A stretch of 32,013 nucleotides of DNA from Armatimonadota bacterium (GTDB lineage Bacteria > Armatimonadota > JAAZEB01): the NCBI GenBank assembly GCA_016199585.1, contig JACQGM010000134.1:1-32013 (forward strand), written 5' to 3'. The number at the start of each line of letters is the position of its first letter. The stretch's first letter is position 1. The translations under genes were made by a program, and so were the position numbers. Below the pieces are notes generated by a model. It did no database searches, was not told the DNA's origin, and saw nothing but the letters and a program-made list of their open reading frames with translations. Positions 14,927 through 22,818 of the stretch are shown here, piece after piece.

Positions 14927-15583
14927 ATGCCTTCGCAATCACTGCTCGCCCTGATACAGCAGGGAGGGGTCGCGCTCTATCCCCTCGGCGTCTGTTCGAT
15001 TCTTGTGGTTGCCATCTTTCTCGAGCGCCTGTGGGCATTCTCGCGCATCGGCAGGGTACCGCGCGAGATGCTGCACCGGGCGGAGAGCCTTCTCTCTGCC
15101 GGGCAGTTGCAGGATGCCCTCCGCCTGCTGGATAGCTCCCCCGGCCCCTTCGCCCGCGTGGCCAAGGCCGGGCTGCTGCACCGGAAGGGGAGTGCCCGGG
15201 AGGTCGCGGACCGGCTCGCCCTGGCGTGCGAGGCGGAGATCGCGTCCGCCGGCCGCGGGCTGCCGGTGCTCGGAACCATCGGCAACATCGCTCCCTTCAT
15301 CGGTCTCTTCGGCACCGTCATCGGGATCATGCGCGCGTTCCACGCCGTCGCCCAGCGCGGCAGCGCCGAGGCAGCCGCCGTCTCCGGCGGGATCGCCGAG
15401 GCGCTGATCGCCACCGCCCTCGGACTCGGCGTCGGCATCGTGGCGGTCATCGGGAACAACTGGATGCACGCGCTCCTGGAGGGATTCCGCCTCCGCCTCG
15501 AGCATGCCGCCACGGAGTGGGCCTACTCGCTGCAGAACCTCGACCGGCCGTCCGAGACGAACGCCCGGGAGCGCGCCGCATGA
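14927..15583 (+). CDS. exbB: ExbB/TolQ-family proton channel subunit
   Basis: 218 residues. It forms, with ExbD, the inner-membrane proton channel that energises TonB. Three membrane segments are visible: GGVALYPLGVCSILVVAIFLERL near the N-terminus, then after a cytoplasmic domain GNIAPFIGLFGTVIGIMRAF, and GGIAEALIATALGLGVGIVAVIG. The LGTIGNIAPFIGLFGTVIGI stretch is the family signature. AAGGAG is 8 bases before the ATG. It is first of four genes joined by ATGA overlaps. Whether it serves TonB or a Tol-type system is settled by the tonB gene two places downstream. Confidence 0.93.
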   Translation: MPSQSLLALIQQGGVALYPLGVCSILVVAIFLERLWAFSRIGRVPREMLHRAESLLSAGQLQDALRLLDSSPGPFARVAKAGLLHRKGSAREVADRLALACEAEIASAGRGLPVLGTIGNIAPFIGLFGTVIGIMRAFHAVAQRGSAEAAAVSGGIAEALIATALGLGVGIVAVIGNNWMHALLEGFRLRLEHAATEWAYSLQNLDRPSETNARERAA

Positions 15584-16008
15584 TCCGAACCCGACGCAAC
15601 AAGCAATCAGCGATGATCTCGGGAATCAACATCACGCCCTTCACCGACGTGTGCCTGGTGCTCCTGATCATCTTCATCGTCACCGCCAACGCGCTCGCGC
15701 GCGAGTCCAGCCTGCGCCTGGACCTGCCGCGGGCGGCCTCGGCGCGGACGCCGCTGCCGACCTCGATCACGGTGGCGATCACCCGCGATCAGCAGGTCTT
15801 CCTGGACAACGCGCGCGTGACATTCGCCACTCTCGGGCGCAAGCTGACGGAGGCGCGCACGCAGCAGGGGGTTGATCTCCTGGTCATCAAAGCCGACGAG
15901 GGGATCCCCTATCGCCTCGTGGTGTCCGCCATTGACGCGGCGCGCCGGGTCGGCTTCGACCAGATCGCGCTGGCGACGCGCCAGCCCGAATCGAGCGCGC
16001 GACGATGA
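15580..16008 (+). CDS. exbD: ExbD/TolR-family protein
   Basis: 142 residues with one membrane helix, SGINITPFTDVCLVLLIIFIV, carrying the family's essential aspartate (TD-V-x-LVLLIIF), and a periplasmic domain ending in the typical IKADEGIPYRLVVSAIDAAR pattern (proton-channel partner of ExbB). The start overlaps the exbB stop (ATGA), so the pair is translated together. Length and layout match normal ExbD. Confidence 0.93.
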   Translation: MIRTRRNKQSAMISGINITPFTDVCLVLLIIFIVTANALARESSLRLDLPRAASARTPLPTSITVAITRDQQVFLDNARVTFATLGRKLTEARTQQGVDLLVIKADEGIPYRLVVSAIDAARRVGFDQIALATRQPESSARR

Positions 16009-16889
16009 TTCCTCCCTCACTGCGCGCCTGGATCGCGCTCTCCCTGGGTTTGCACGCCCTGCTGCTGGTGGCGCTGGGGCACACCTCTCTCCCGGGGCCG
16101 GGCGCGGAGTCCCTCGCGTCGCTGGTGCCGATCCGCTTCGTGGCGGCACCGGAGCCCGCTCCGGCGGCTCGCCAGCCGGCGCCCCGTCCGAGGGCGGCCA
16201 TCGTGCCGCCCGGGCCCAAACCGGCCGCGCCGAAGCCGAGACCCAGGCCCAAGCCGGAGCCCCGGGCTGCGGTAACGGTCCCCCGGCCGAAGCCGGTCGC
16301 GGCGCCCCGGCGGCCCGCGGCCCCGGCGGACGCGGCGGTGACGCCGGGCGATCCCTCCGGCCGCCGCACCGGCACGGCCACGGCGCCCGGGCGCACAGCG
16401 GCGGGACGAAGCGGGGCCGGGCCGGGACCCGGGGGCGGCCTGCGCCGCGGCACGGCCTCGGTCAGTCCGGCGCCCCCGGCCGTGATGCGAGCCCCCGGGG
16501 GCCGGGGCGCTCCTGCCCCGCCGGGGATCCCCGGCGGCACCGGCACGCAGGGAACCGGTCGCGAGTCGGCCCCCGGCGCCACGGGAGGAGAGCCGGGCGG
16601 TCCCACCACCGGCCCGGTGCGCCTGGGCGGCCCCGTGCCCGGCTACCCCAAGCTGGCTGAAGACGCCGGCGCGGAGGGCACCGTGGTGGTGCGGGTGTCG
16701 TTGAGCGCGAGCGGCGAGGTGGAGAGCGTCTCCGTCACGACCTCTTCGGGGAATGCTTCTCTCGACGCCGCCGCCGTGCGCGCCGCCCACTCCTGGAAGT
16801 TCCGGCCGGCGCTGCGCGACGGCAAGCCGGTCGCCGGCGCGGAGACCCTCCGCTTCCGCTTCGCCGACGGCAACGTCACCGGAGGATGA
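16005..16889 (+). CDS. tonB: TonB energy-transducing protein
   Basis: 294 residues. An N-terminal inner-membrane anchor (RAWIALSLGLHALLLVALG) has the histidine typical of TonB anchors. A long proline-, alanine- and glycine-rich linker follows (about residues 50-200, with PKPRPRPKPEPR). The C-terminal domain has GYPKLAEDAGAEGTVVVRV and the helix SLDAAAVRAAHSWKFRPAL, the conserved part that contacts TonB boxes of outer-membrane receptors. It transmits the proton gradient from ExbBD to the outer membrane. It overlaps both neighbours by four bases. The linker is longer and more glycine-rich than in E. coli TonB. No receptor gene is nearby. Confidence 0.92.
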   Translation: MIPPSLRAWIALSLGLHALLLVALGHTSLPGPGAESLASLVPIRFVAAPEPAPAARQPAPRPRAAIVPPGPKPAAPKPRPRPKPEPRAAVTVPRPKPVAAPRRPAAPADAAVTPGDPSGRRTGTATAPGRTAAGRSGAGPGPGGGLRRGTASVSPAPPAVMRAPGGRGAPAPPGIPGGTGTQGTGRESAPGATGGEPGGPTTGPVRLGGPVPGYPKLAEDAGAEGTVVVRVSLSASGEVESVSVTTSSGNASLDAAAVRAAHSWKFRPALRDGKPVAGAETLRFRFADGNVTGG

Positions 16890-18592
16890 ACGCCATGCCC
16901 GCACGCCTCGCCATGCTCGTTCTCGCTCTCCTCGTGCCGGCGACCCGGTCGCTCGCCGCGGAGAGCGCGCCCGCCCCGCCATTCGTGATCGCCAACGAGT
17001 TCGTTCGGGTGGTGGTCAACCCCGGTCCCAAGGAGGCCGGCCGGTTCTCGATCGGCACCACCGGCGGCGATCCTTCGCGCCCCGCCAGCGCGCGCCAGCA
17101 CCTCATCTTCGGCGGCACGGCCCCCTGGACGAGCTTCACCACGCTCTTCCTGGATGGCGCCAGCTACGTCTTCGGGGGGCCGACCCATCGCCGCGCCGGC
17201 AGGAACGCCCGCTGCGGCGAGGCGGTCGGCTCGCCACGGGTGACGGCGACCTCCGTCACGCACACCGTCCGGCTGGCGGACATCGAGGTGACCCAGGAGC
17301 TCTCGCTCGTGCGCGGCCCGAGCACGCGGATGCTGGACACGGTGCGCATCGCCTACCACCTCACCAACAGGGGGGCCGCCGCGCACCAGGTGGGGCTGCG
17401 CGTGATGCTCGACACCATGCTCGGCACGAACGACGGCGCCCCGGTGCGCGCCGGCGCGGAGGCGATCACCGCTCCCGGCGCCCTCGCGGGCAAGGCCGTG
17501 CCGGACTACTGGCAGGCCTTCGACAGCATCGCCGACCCCGGCGTCATCTCGCAGGGGAGCCTGCGCGGCGCCGATCTCACCCCGCCGGACCAGATCCTCT
17601 TCGCCGACTGGGGCACGCTCGCCGATGATCCCTGGGTGCCGCCGCTCGCCCCCGACCAGAGCTTCATCCGCAAGGGGGAGGCGGACCCGGACACGGCCAC
17701 GGCGCTGGTCTGGAACCCCGAGCCGCTGGCGCCGGGGACCAGCCGGACCCTCAGCACCGCCTACGGCATCGGCGGGGTGACGCTGCGCCCGGGCAAGCTG
17801 GCCCTGGGCCTCACCGCGCCGTCCGCCGCTCTCTTCCTGCACGAGCGCACCCAGCCCTTCACCGTGGCGGGGTACCTGGAGAACACCGGCGGGTTCGACG
17901 CCCGCGACGTGACCCTGACGCTGACGGTGCCCCGGGGCCTCGAGCTGCTGGAGGGCGAGCCCGAGTTCCGCCGCGCCGCGCTGCCGCGAGGCGAGACCGT
18001 GCAGGCCACCTGGACGCTGCGCCCGAACGGGCAGGCGAGCGCGGCGCGGGTCCCGGCGCGGGGCGGAGCCCGCGCCCTACTGATTCGCCTGGAGGCGAGC
18101 AGCGCCAATGTGGAGACGAACCGCATCGAGCGCGCCATCGAGGTGGAAGTGCCCTCGCCCCGCCTGGGGATGCTCGCCGAGCCCGCCTCCGTGCCGCTGG
18201 AGACGAACGGCTTGCCCACGGTGGTGCTGGTGCCCCTGACGCTCACGCCCGCCACGGAGTTCGCCGCCGCCCGCGTCGTCCTGACCTACGATCCGGCCGT
18301 CATCCGTGCCTTCGACGTATCGCGCGGGAGGGCGTTTGTGGATCGGAGCGTCCTCCTGCCGGGATGGCGCTATGATCTCTCGCAGCCGGGGAGGGTGGTG
18401 TTCACCGCAGCGCGCGGCGACGCCCCGCCGCTGACGCAGGCCGAAGTCAACCTGGCGGTCGTCCAGTTCCGCGCGGTAGCCCCCGGCCGCAGCGCGCTCA
18501 CACTCGCCGAGGTGCGCCTCACCGACGCCCGCGGCGCGGAGATCGCCGTTCAGACCGCCGATACCTCCGTGAGCATCGTCGGGAGCCGGTGA
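16886..18592 (+). CDS. Exported protein with C-terminal cohesin-like domain
   Basis: 568 residues; GGAGG directly precedes the ATG, which overlaps the tonB stop. A signal peptide is clear (MPARLAMLVLALLVPAT, cleavage near LAAE). Residues 30-300 form a beta-rich domain I do not recognise (FVRVVVNPGPKEAGRFSIGT and later TRMLDTVRIAYHLTNRG). A CARDB- or NEW3-like beta-sandwich follows (NTGGFDARDVTLTLTVP). The last 130 residues resemble a cohesin or cohesin-like carbohydrate-module partner (VVLTYDPAVIRAFDV, then LPGWRYDLSQPGRVVFTAA). Residues 390-399 (PARGGARALL) are encoded by a 26-base palindromic repeat found again, exactly, at 18670-18695, so part of the protein is captured repeat DNA. Coupling to exbBD-tonB suggests an envelope role, perhaps at the cell surface; this is inference. 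Confidence 0.75.
   Translation: MNAMPARLAMLVLALLVPATRSLAAESAPAPPFVIANEFVRVVVNPGPKEAGRFSIGTTGGDPSRPASARQHLIFGGTAPWTSFTTLFLDGASYVFGGPTHRRAGRNARCGEAVGSPRVTATSVTHTVRLADIEVTQELSLVRGPSTRMLDTVRIAYHLTNRGAAAHQVGLRVMLDTMLGTNDGAPVRAGAEAITAPGALAGKAVPDYWQAFDSIADPGVISQGSLRGADLTPPDQILFADWGTLADDPWVPPLAPDQSFIRKGEADPDTATALVWNPEPLAPGTSRTLSTAYGIGGVTLRPGKLALGLTAPSAALFLHERTQPFTVAGYLENTGGFDARDVTLTLTVPRGLELLEGEPEFRRAALPRGETVQATWTLRPNGQASAARVPARGGARALLIRLEASSANVETNRIERAIEVEVPSPRLGMLAEPASVPLETNGLPTVVLVPLTLTPATEFAAARVVLTYDPAVIRAFDVSRGRAFVDRSVLLPGWRYDLSQPGRVVFTAARGDAPPLTQAEVNLAVVQFRAVAPGRSALTLAEVRLTDARGAEIAVQTADTSVSIVGSR
18055..18080. repeat. Palindromic repeat inside a coding sequence
   Basis: GGCGCGGG-GCGGAG-CCCGCGCC has perfect 8-base arms and is followed by CTAC. 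The full 26 bases recur exactly at 18670-18695. The element lies in frame in the cohesin-like protein gene between two beta segments. The following TGATTC also follows R1 arm one at 7011-7037, linking it to that family. Confidence 0.75.
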
Positions 18593-18623
18593 GCGCCCGG
18601 GGCGGGGCAGCGCGGCCGGCCGG

Positions 18624-18695
18624 GGGGCGGAGCGCGGCGCGGGGCGGAGCGCGGCGCGGGGCGGAGCGCGGCGCGGGGCGGAGCCCGCGCCCTAC
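18624..18695. repeat. 17-base tandem array ending in the palindromic repeat
   Basis: The unit GGGGCGGAGCGCGGCGC occurs three times in a row (18624-18640, 18641-18657, 18658-18674), then runs into a last variant unit, GGGGCGGAGCCCGCGCC plus CTAC, which is the end of the palindrome at 18670-18695. The array ends 19 bases before the GTG start of the next gene, directly before its ribosome site. There are no spacers, so this is not CRISPR. Confidence 0.8.
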
Positions 18696-18713
18696 GGGAA
18701 AGGAGACCATGCC

Positions 18714-19325
18714 GTGAGAAGATACCATCGTTTGATCGCCGTGCTGTGGCTGCTCTCACTCGGGGCACTGGCGGCGTTCGCTGCGGATGCCCCGAAGGAA
18801 GCGCCCAAGGAGACCCTGGCAGACGTCGCCGTGCGCGTTCAGGAGCTGGGAAAAGCGAACGTCGTGCTCCACGAGGACCTGGCAAGGACTCGCCTCCAGC
18901 TCGATCTCACCCGGGAGGCGCTGGAGAAGGCGCGGGCCGACCTGACCGCCGAAGCCGCCGCGCGTCAGGCGCTCGAATCGCGACTGGCGGAGGCGCAGCA
19001 GCAGACGGCGCGCGACATCACCCGGAGTGATGAAGCACTGAAGAAGGAGTTGATGGACGCGGTGCAGCTCCGGCTGGCCGCGGTGGAGAAGAGCATCGAG
19101 GCCCTCAACACGCGCCACGGTGCGGAGTTGGCCGCCGCGAAGCAATCCTACGACCAGAAGCTCGCCTCGCTGCAGGATGCTCTCGACAAGGAGACGGCGG
19201 CGCGCCTGGCCCTGGAGGAGAGCACCGCGGCGCAGGTCGCCAGGGTGGAGAAGCAGCAGAAACAGGACCGCACCTGGGGCTGGGCCCTGGGCGGTCTCAA
19301 CCTGGGGGTGTCGATCTTCAAGTAG
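18714..19325 (+). CDS. Exported coiled-coil protein with a C-terminal hydrophobic tail
   Basis: 203 residues from a GTG at 18714, with AAAGGAG about 10 bases before it; no ATG in frame is close. A signal peptide or anchor is present (HRLIAVLWLLSLGALAAFA, then AAD). Residues 30-180 are one long charged coiled coil (KARADLTAEAAARQALESRL and similar). The last 16 residues (WGWALGGLNLGVSIFK) are weakly hydrophobic and may touch a membrane. No family recognised; a structural or tethering role in the envelope is likely. It follows the tonB unit on the same strand, separated by the tandem array, so co-transcription is possible. Confidence 0.75.
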   Translation: MRRYHRLIAVLWLLSLGALAAFAADAPKEAPKETLADVAVRVQELGKANVVLHEDLARTRLQLDLTREALEKARADLTAEAAARQALESRLAEAQQQTARDITRSDEALKKELMDAVQLRLAAVEKSIEALNTRHGAELAAAKQSYDQKLASLQDALDKETAARLALEESTAAQVARVEKQQKQDRTWGWALGGLNLGVSIFK

Positions 19326-19376
19326 GGGGGAGACGGGATCCGGGGTCAGGTTGGGACTGTCGGGCAGTGGCCCGAG

Positions 19377-20186
19377 CTACTGCGCCCCGAAGAGGTCTTC
19401 GAGGACCACGGCCACGCCGTCCTCTGCGTGGTGCGGGGCGATGCGGTCGGCGGCGGCGCGGGCCTCGGCGATGGCGTTCTCCATCGCCACGCCGAGCCCG
19501 GCCCACCGGATCGCCGGCACGTCGTTCATCGCGTCGCCGAAGGCGACCACGCGCTCGCGCGCGATGCCGAACCGGCGGGCGACCACGGCCAGCGCCTTCC
19601 CCTTGTCCACCGAGAGGGGCATGAACTCCAGGTACTCCGGGAAGGAGGTCGTCACGTAGGCGCGGCCCGCGTAGCGGGGGCCCAACTCGGCCAGCAGCGA
19701 TGCCACTCGCGCCGCATCGGCGACGATGAGGAGCTTCGTCGGCGGCTTGCCCTCCAAAGCGCGCAGATTGCCGACCGGGTGGGGCAGGGAGCTCGTCCGA
19801 GCGGCGTAGAGATCCCCCCAGTGGTTCGGCCGAGCGATGTAGAGGCGGTCGTCGCAGTAGTAGTTGAGGTGGAGGCCGCGCTCCTCGCACAGCGCCACCA
19901 GCTCCCGCGCCACCATCGCATCCAGGTGCTCGTCGAGCAGCACCTCGCCGGTCTCCTCGTGCTTGATGAAGGCGCCGTTGTAGGAGATGATCGGCGTATC
20001 GAGCGCCATCGCGCGCCAGTAGACGAGGGTGGAATCGTGCATGCGGCCGCTGCTGATGACAACTCGGGCGCCGAGGCTCCGGCAGCGGCGCACCGCGGCC
20101 AGGTTGCGGGGGCTGACGCGCAGGCCGGCATCCAGCAGTGTGCCGTCCAGATCGAGGGAAACCAGCTCGAAGGGCGATCGGCTCAT
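19377..20186 (-). CDS. Cof-type HAD phosphatase (subfamily IIB)
   Basis: 269 residues, cytosolic. All HAD motifs are present: DLDGT with nucleophile D12 and D14, SSGR (motif II), a conserved lysine in VDKGKALAV (motif III) and GDAMND (motif IV). The large inserted cap between motifs II and III, with KLLIVAD and the PEYLEFMP approach to the lysine, is typical of Cof/YidA-type sugar-phosphate phosphatases. The natural substrate cannot be told from sequence. AGGAG lies about 11 bases before the ATG. It stands 70 bases downstream of tRNA-Glu on the same strand and is convergent with the coiled-coil gene (51-base gap, nothing notable in it). Confidence 0.9.
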   Translation of the reverse strand: MSRSPFELVSLDLDGTLLDAGLRVSPRNLAAVRRCRSLGARVVISSGRMHDSTLVYWRAMALDTPIISYNGAFIKHEETGEVLLDEHLDAMVARELVALCEERGLHLNYYCDDRLYIARPNHWGDLYAARTSSLPHPVGNLRALEGKPPTKLLIVADAARVASLLAELGPRYAGRAYVTTSFPEYLEFMPLSVDKGKALAVVARRFGIARERVVAFGDAMNDVPAIRWAGLGVAMENAIAEARAAADRIAPHHAEDGVAVVLEDLFGAQ

Positions 20187-20213
20187 CGCGCGACGTGTGC
20201 TCCTGTACGCAGC

Positions 20214-20244
20214 AGGGCCGCCGGGGGAATGCGCCGACGGCCCT
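20214..20244 (-). terminator. Hairpin after tRNA-Glu
   Basis: Arms CCGACGGCCCT and AGGGCCGCCGG form an 11-pair stem with one G-U wobble in the minus-strand RNA and a 9-base loop. It begins 12 bases beyond the tRNA CCA end. No T-run; it may end the tRNA transcript or attenuate reading into the HAD gene. Confidence 0.45.
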
Positions 20245-20256
20245 ATCTGCCTCTCG

Positions 20257-20331
20257 TGGTACCCCGTAGGGGAATCGAACCCCTGTTACAAGAATGAAAA
20301 TCTTGTGTCCTGACCTCTGGACGAACGGGGC
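20257..20331 (-). tRNA. trnE: tRNA-Glu (anticodon UUC), CCA encoded
   Basis: A full cloverleaf folds on the minus strand: acceptor GCCCCGT with ACGGGGT, D-stem GTCC/GGAC, anticodon stem CAAGA/TCTTG with loop TTTTCAT (anticodon TTC), T-stem AGGGG/CCCCT with loop TTCGATT, discriminator A and a genome-encoded CCA. The first pair is G1-U72 rather than the usual G-C. Confidence 0.96.
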
Positions 20332-20352
20332 CCCTGCCGTTCCGACAGTCAG

Positions 20353-20382
20353 ATTCTACCAGATCGCCGCCACTGGCGTCAA
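20353..20382 (-). promoter_or_regulatory. Promoter of tRNA-Glu
   Basis: Minus-strand TTGACG (20382-20377), 18 bases, then TAGAAT (20358-20353). The expected start, near 20346, is about 15 bases before the tRNA. Confidence 0.65.
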
Positions 20383-20577
20383 GAGCAGGCGCCGACTCGC
20401 GCCGCGCCTGCCGGTTGCCGCATCACTGCGAGACGGGGCAGGAACGGGGGAGCGCGCGGCGAATTGCATCCCGAGCGCGTCCCCTCCGGCCGGGCGGAGT
20501 GGGGGCGTCGCGGCGATACTCTGTTCGGCACGCTGCGGCCTCGGCACGCATCCACCCGCGGCGGCGAGGAGGGTGCG

Positions 20578-22791
20578 ATGAGATCCCATATCCAGCGCCT
20601 GTTCGGACTCGTTCTGCTCCCCTGCCTCCTCTTTGCGTCCGCTTCCTGCCGGCGCTCCCCGGCGGTCACGGATGCCACCCCGGCAGCCGTGAGTGTTGCT
20701 GTCAGTGACGGGCCGGGCGCAGGGGCGACAGCAGCGTCGTCGGCCGCCGGGGCCAAGGGCAAGGCGGGCCCGAGAGCGAGCGCCCCCAAGGCGCCGGCCG
20801 TCCCGGCGACCGAGCGCAGCATTCGCAAGATGATGGCCCCCTTCTACCGGCGCCACCTGATCGAGGGGTACCGGGAGTTCGGGGCGCGCGACAAGAAGTG
20901 GGGCGCGGACGCGCGCGCCTTCATCGAGGGATTCGTCAACGCCTACTGCGGACAGCCGGGCGCCCCCGCCCACGAGGCGCTGCTGGAGCAGGGCGCCGCG
21001 CTGCGGAAGGCCCACTGCGACGACCCCTTCGTGACGTACGCCTACGCCACCTACCTGCAGGACTGCGAGGGGGATGACGGCCAGGCCATCCCGCTCTTCC
21101 AGCGCGCGGCGCGGGGCTTCCACCCGTCGAAGCGCAAGTGCGCCATTCCGGCGCTCGCTGCGATCCGGGCGGCCCAGAGCTACCGCGGGTCCACGGAGGT
21201 CGATCCCACGGGCGCCGAGAGCACTCTCGGGATCGCCGCCCAGCTCACCGCGGAGTCCCTCTGCGATGGCAGCTACCTCCCCGGTGAGGAGCGGCTTCTG
21301 CTGCACAATGTCCGGTGGATGGTGAGCGAGGCGGCGGGGAAGGTGCTCCAGTGCCTCGAAGGCAGGGGGAATATCAACCCTCGCGCCCTCAAGCTCCTGC
21401 AGGCTCGGTCGGAGGTTGACAAGGGTTGGGAGGAACGCGGCTTCGGCTGGGCCAGCTCGGTCACGCCCGAGGCGGCAGAGGGATTCCGGGAGCACCTGGG
21501 GAAGGCCCGCGACATCCTGATTCAGGAGTGGGAGCTGCACCCGGATTACCCCTACGCCGCCGCTGAGATGGCCGCCATCACCATGGCCGCCGGCGCCAAG
21601 CCCGGCATGACCCCCCGCCTCTGGTTCGACCGCGCCGTTGCCGCCCAGGTGGACTACCTACCCGCCTATGACGCGCTGCGGACCTCCCTGCTCCCCCGGT
21701 GGGGAGGCAGCCTGGAGCAGCTCCACGAGTTCGGGCTGGAGTGCCTCAACACGCGCCGCTTCGATACCGATGTCCCCCGACAGTACCTCTACGCGCTCCA
21801 GGCGCTGGAGAGGGACCTGGGCGGCGGCCCGCACTACTGGCAGCTCCCTGAGACTTACCCGCGCCTGATCGTGCTGGCGAACGGCATGGCGAAGCAGACA
21901 CAGGGGCGGATGCGCCGCCTGTGGGAGTCGATGCCCGTCGCCGCCGGATGGTATTGCGACCGCTGTGATGACGCCAAGCGGGACCTGGACGCGCTGGGCG
22001 ACCGCTACGACCACGCTGCCTTCCGGGAGTTGATGGGGGTGGCGGGTCGCACCGCCCTCTCCGAGATCCACGGTCACGCCCGCCCCTACGGCCCGAGCGT
22101 GCGCAAGGCGCGCGATCTGGCCGACAAGGGCGACTACCAGGGGTCGCTGGCGCTGCTGGAGCGCGTGCGTGGGGACGCTCGGGCGGATCCCCTCGCCCTG
22201 CAGTACATTGACCGCTGCATCGGGGAGACGCGCGGCAATCAGCAACTCAACAACGGCGAATGGACGGACCTGCGCGTGGACCCCACCCTCTCCTCCTGGC
22301 ACTGGGCCAAGGGCGTGTGGAAGATGGCCGCCGACGGCGCCATCGAGGGCAGCTCGACGCGACAGGGGCTGATGCTGGACTACCGGCAGCCGTTCGGACC
22401 CCGCTGGGAGATGCGCGGCGAGGTGGAGTTCGTCTCCAGCCCCTACAGCCAGCAGAACGCCGGCGTGATCTTCCTCCGCCCCAGCGGATACTCCGACTAC
22501 TCCAGCTTCCTCGTCTACCGTGATACGAAGGAATCATCCCTCGGCCAGTTCTTCGAGGCGGAGGACGCTGTGCGCCGCCCGGTGCCGCCGGCGTCACGGC
22601 ACACCTTCCGGGTGCGTGTGGAGAACGAACGGGTGAGCACCTTCGTTGACGGCAAGCCGGTTCACACTGACGTGGCGATCGGGGAGCCGGGCACCGCCCC
22701 GGGCTCCCGGGCCGGCATCGGCGGCCACTACTGGTATGACAAAGCGGTGGTCCGCTTCCGCAAGCTGCAGGTGCGGCGACTGCGGGGCTGA
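20578..22791 (+). CDS. Large exported helical-repeat protein with C-terminal LamG-like domain
   Basis: 737 residues from the ATG at 20578 (GGAGGG just upstream); the frame extends to 20464 but without a ribosome site. The N-terminus RSHIQRLFGLVLLPCLLFAS ending in ASC is a signal peptide, probably lipoprotein type, though the -3 residue is serine rather than the usual leucine. A low-complexity linker (to about residue 80) leads into a long helical, TPR- or Sel1-like region with paired cysteines and WYCDRCDDA. The last 200 residues (RPSGYSDYSSFLVYRD, HTFRVRVENERVSTFVDGKPVHT) form a concanavalin/LamG-type sandwich as in DUF1080 proteins, probably binding sugar. Function unknown; an envelope or surface protein is likely. 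It stands alone, convergent with the metal ATPase. Confidence 0.75.
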   Translation: MRSHIQRLFGLVLLPCLLFASASCRRSPAVTDATPAAVSVAVSDGPGAGATAASSAAGAKGKAGPRASAPKAPAVPATERSIRKMMAPFYRRHLIEGYREFGARDKKWGADARAFIEGFVNAYCGQPGAPAHEALLEQGAALRKAHCDDPFVTYAYATYLQDCEGDDGQAIPLFQRAARGFHPSKRKCAIPALAAIRAAQSYRGSTEVDPTGAESTLGIAAQLTAESLCDGSYLPGEERLLLHNVRWMVSEAAGKVLQCLEGRGNINPRALKLLQARSEVDKGWEERGFGWASSVTPEAAEGFREHLGKARDILIQEWELHPDYPYAAAEMAAITMAAGAKPGMTPRLWFDRAVAAQVDYLPAYDALRTSLLPRWGGSLEQLHEFGLECLNTRRFDTDVPRQYLYALQALERDLGGGPHYWQLPETYPRLIVLANGMAKQTQGRMRRLWESMPVAAGWYCDRCDDAKRDLDALGDRYDHAAFRELMGVAGRTALSEIHGHARPYGPSVRKARDLADKGDYQGSLALLERVRGDARADPLALQYIDRCIGETRGNQQLNNGEWTDLRVDPTLSSWHWAKGVWKMAADGAIEGSSTRQGLMLDYRQPFGPRWEMRGEVEFVSSPYSQQNAGVIFLRPSGYSDYSSFLVYRDTKESSLGQFFEAEDAVRRPVPPASRHTFRVRVENERVSTFVDGKPVHTDVAIGEPGTAPGSRAGIGGHYWYDKAVVRFRKLQVRRLRG

Positions 22792-22818
22792 GGCTCGATG
22801 CCGCCGCCGGGTGCGCTC

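Noticed and set aside
18624-18674. Possible CRISPR array
   Set aside because: Units are directly adjacent with no spacers and no cas genes are near.
20257-20331. tRNA-Glu as an integration site
   Set aside because: No integrase gene and no repeat of the tRNA 3' end elsewhere in the window.
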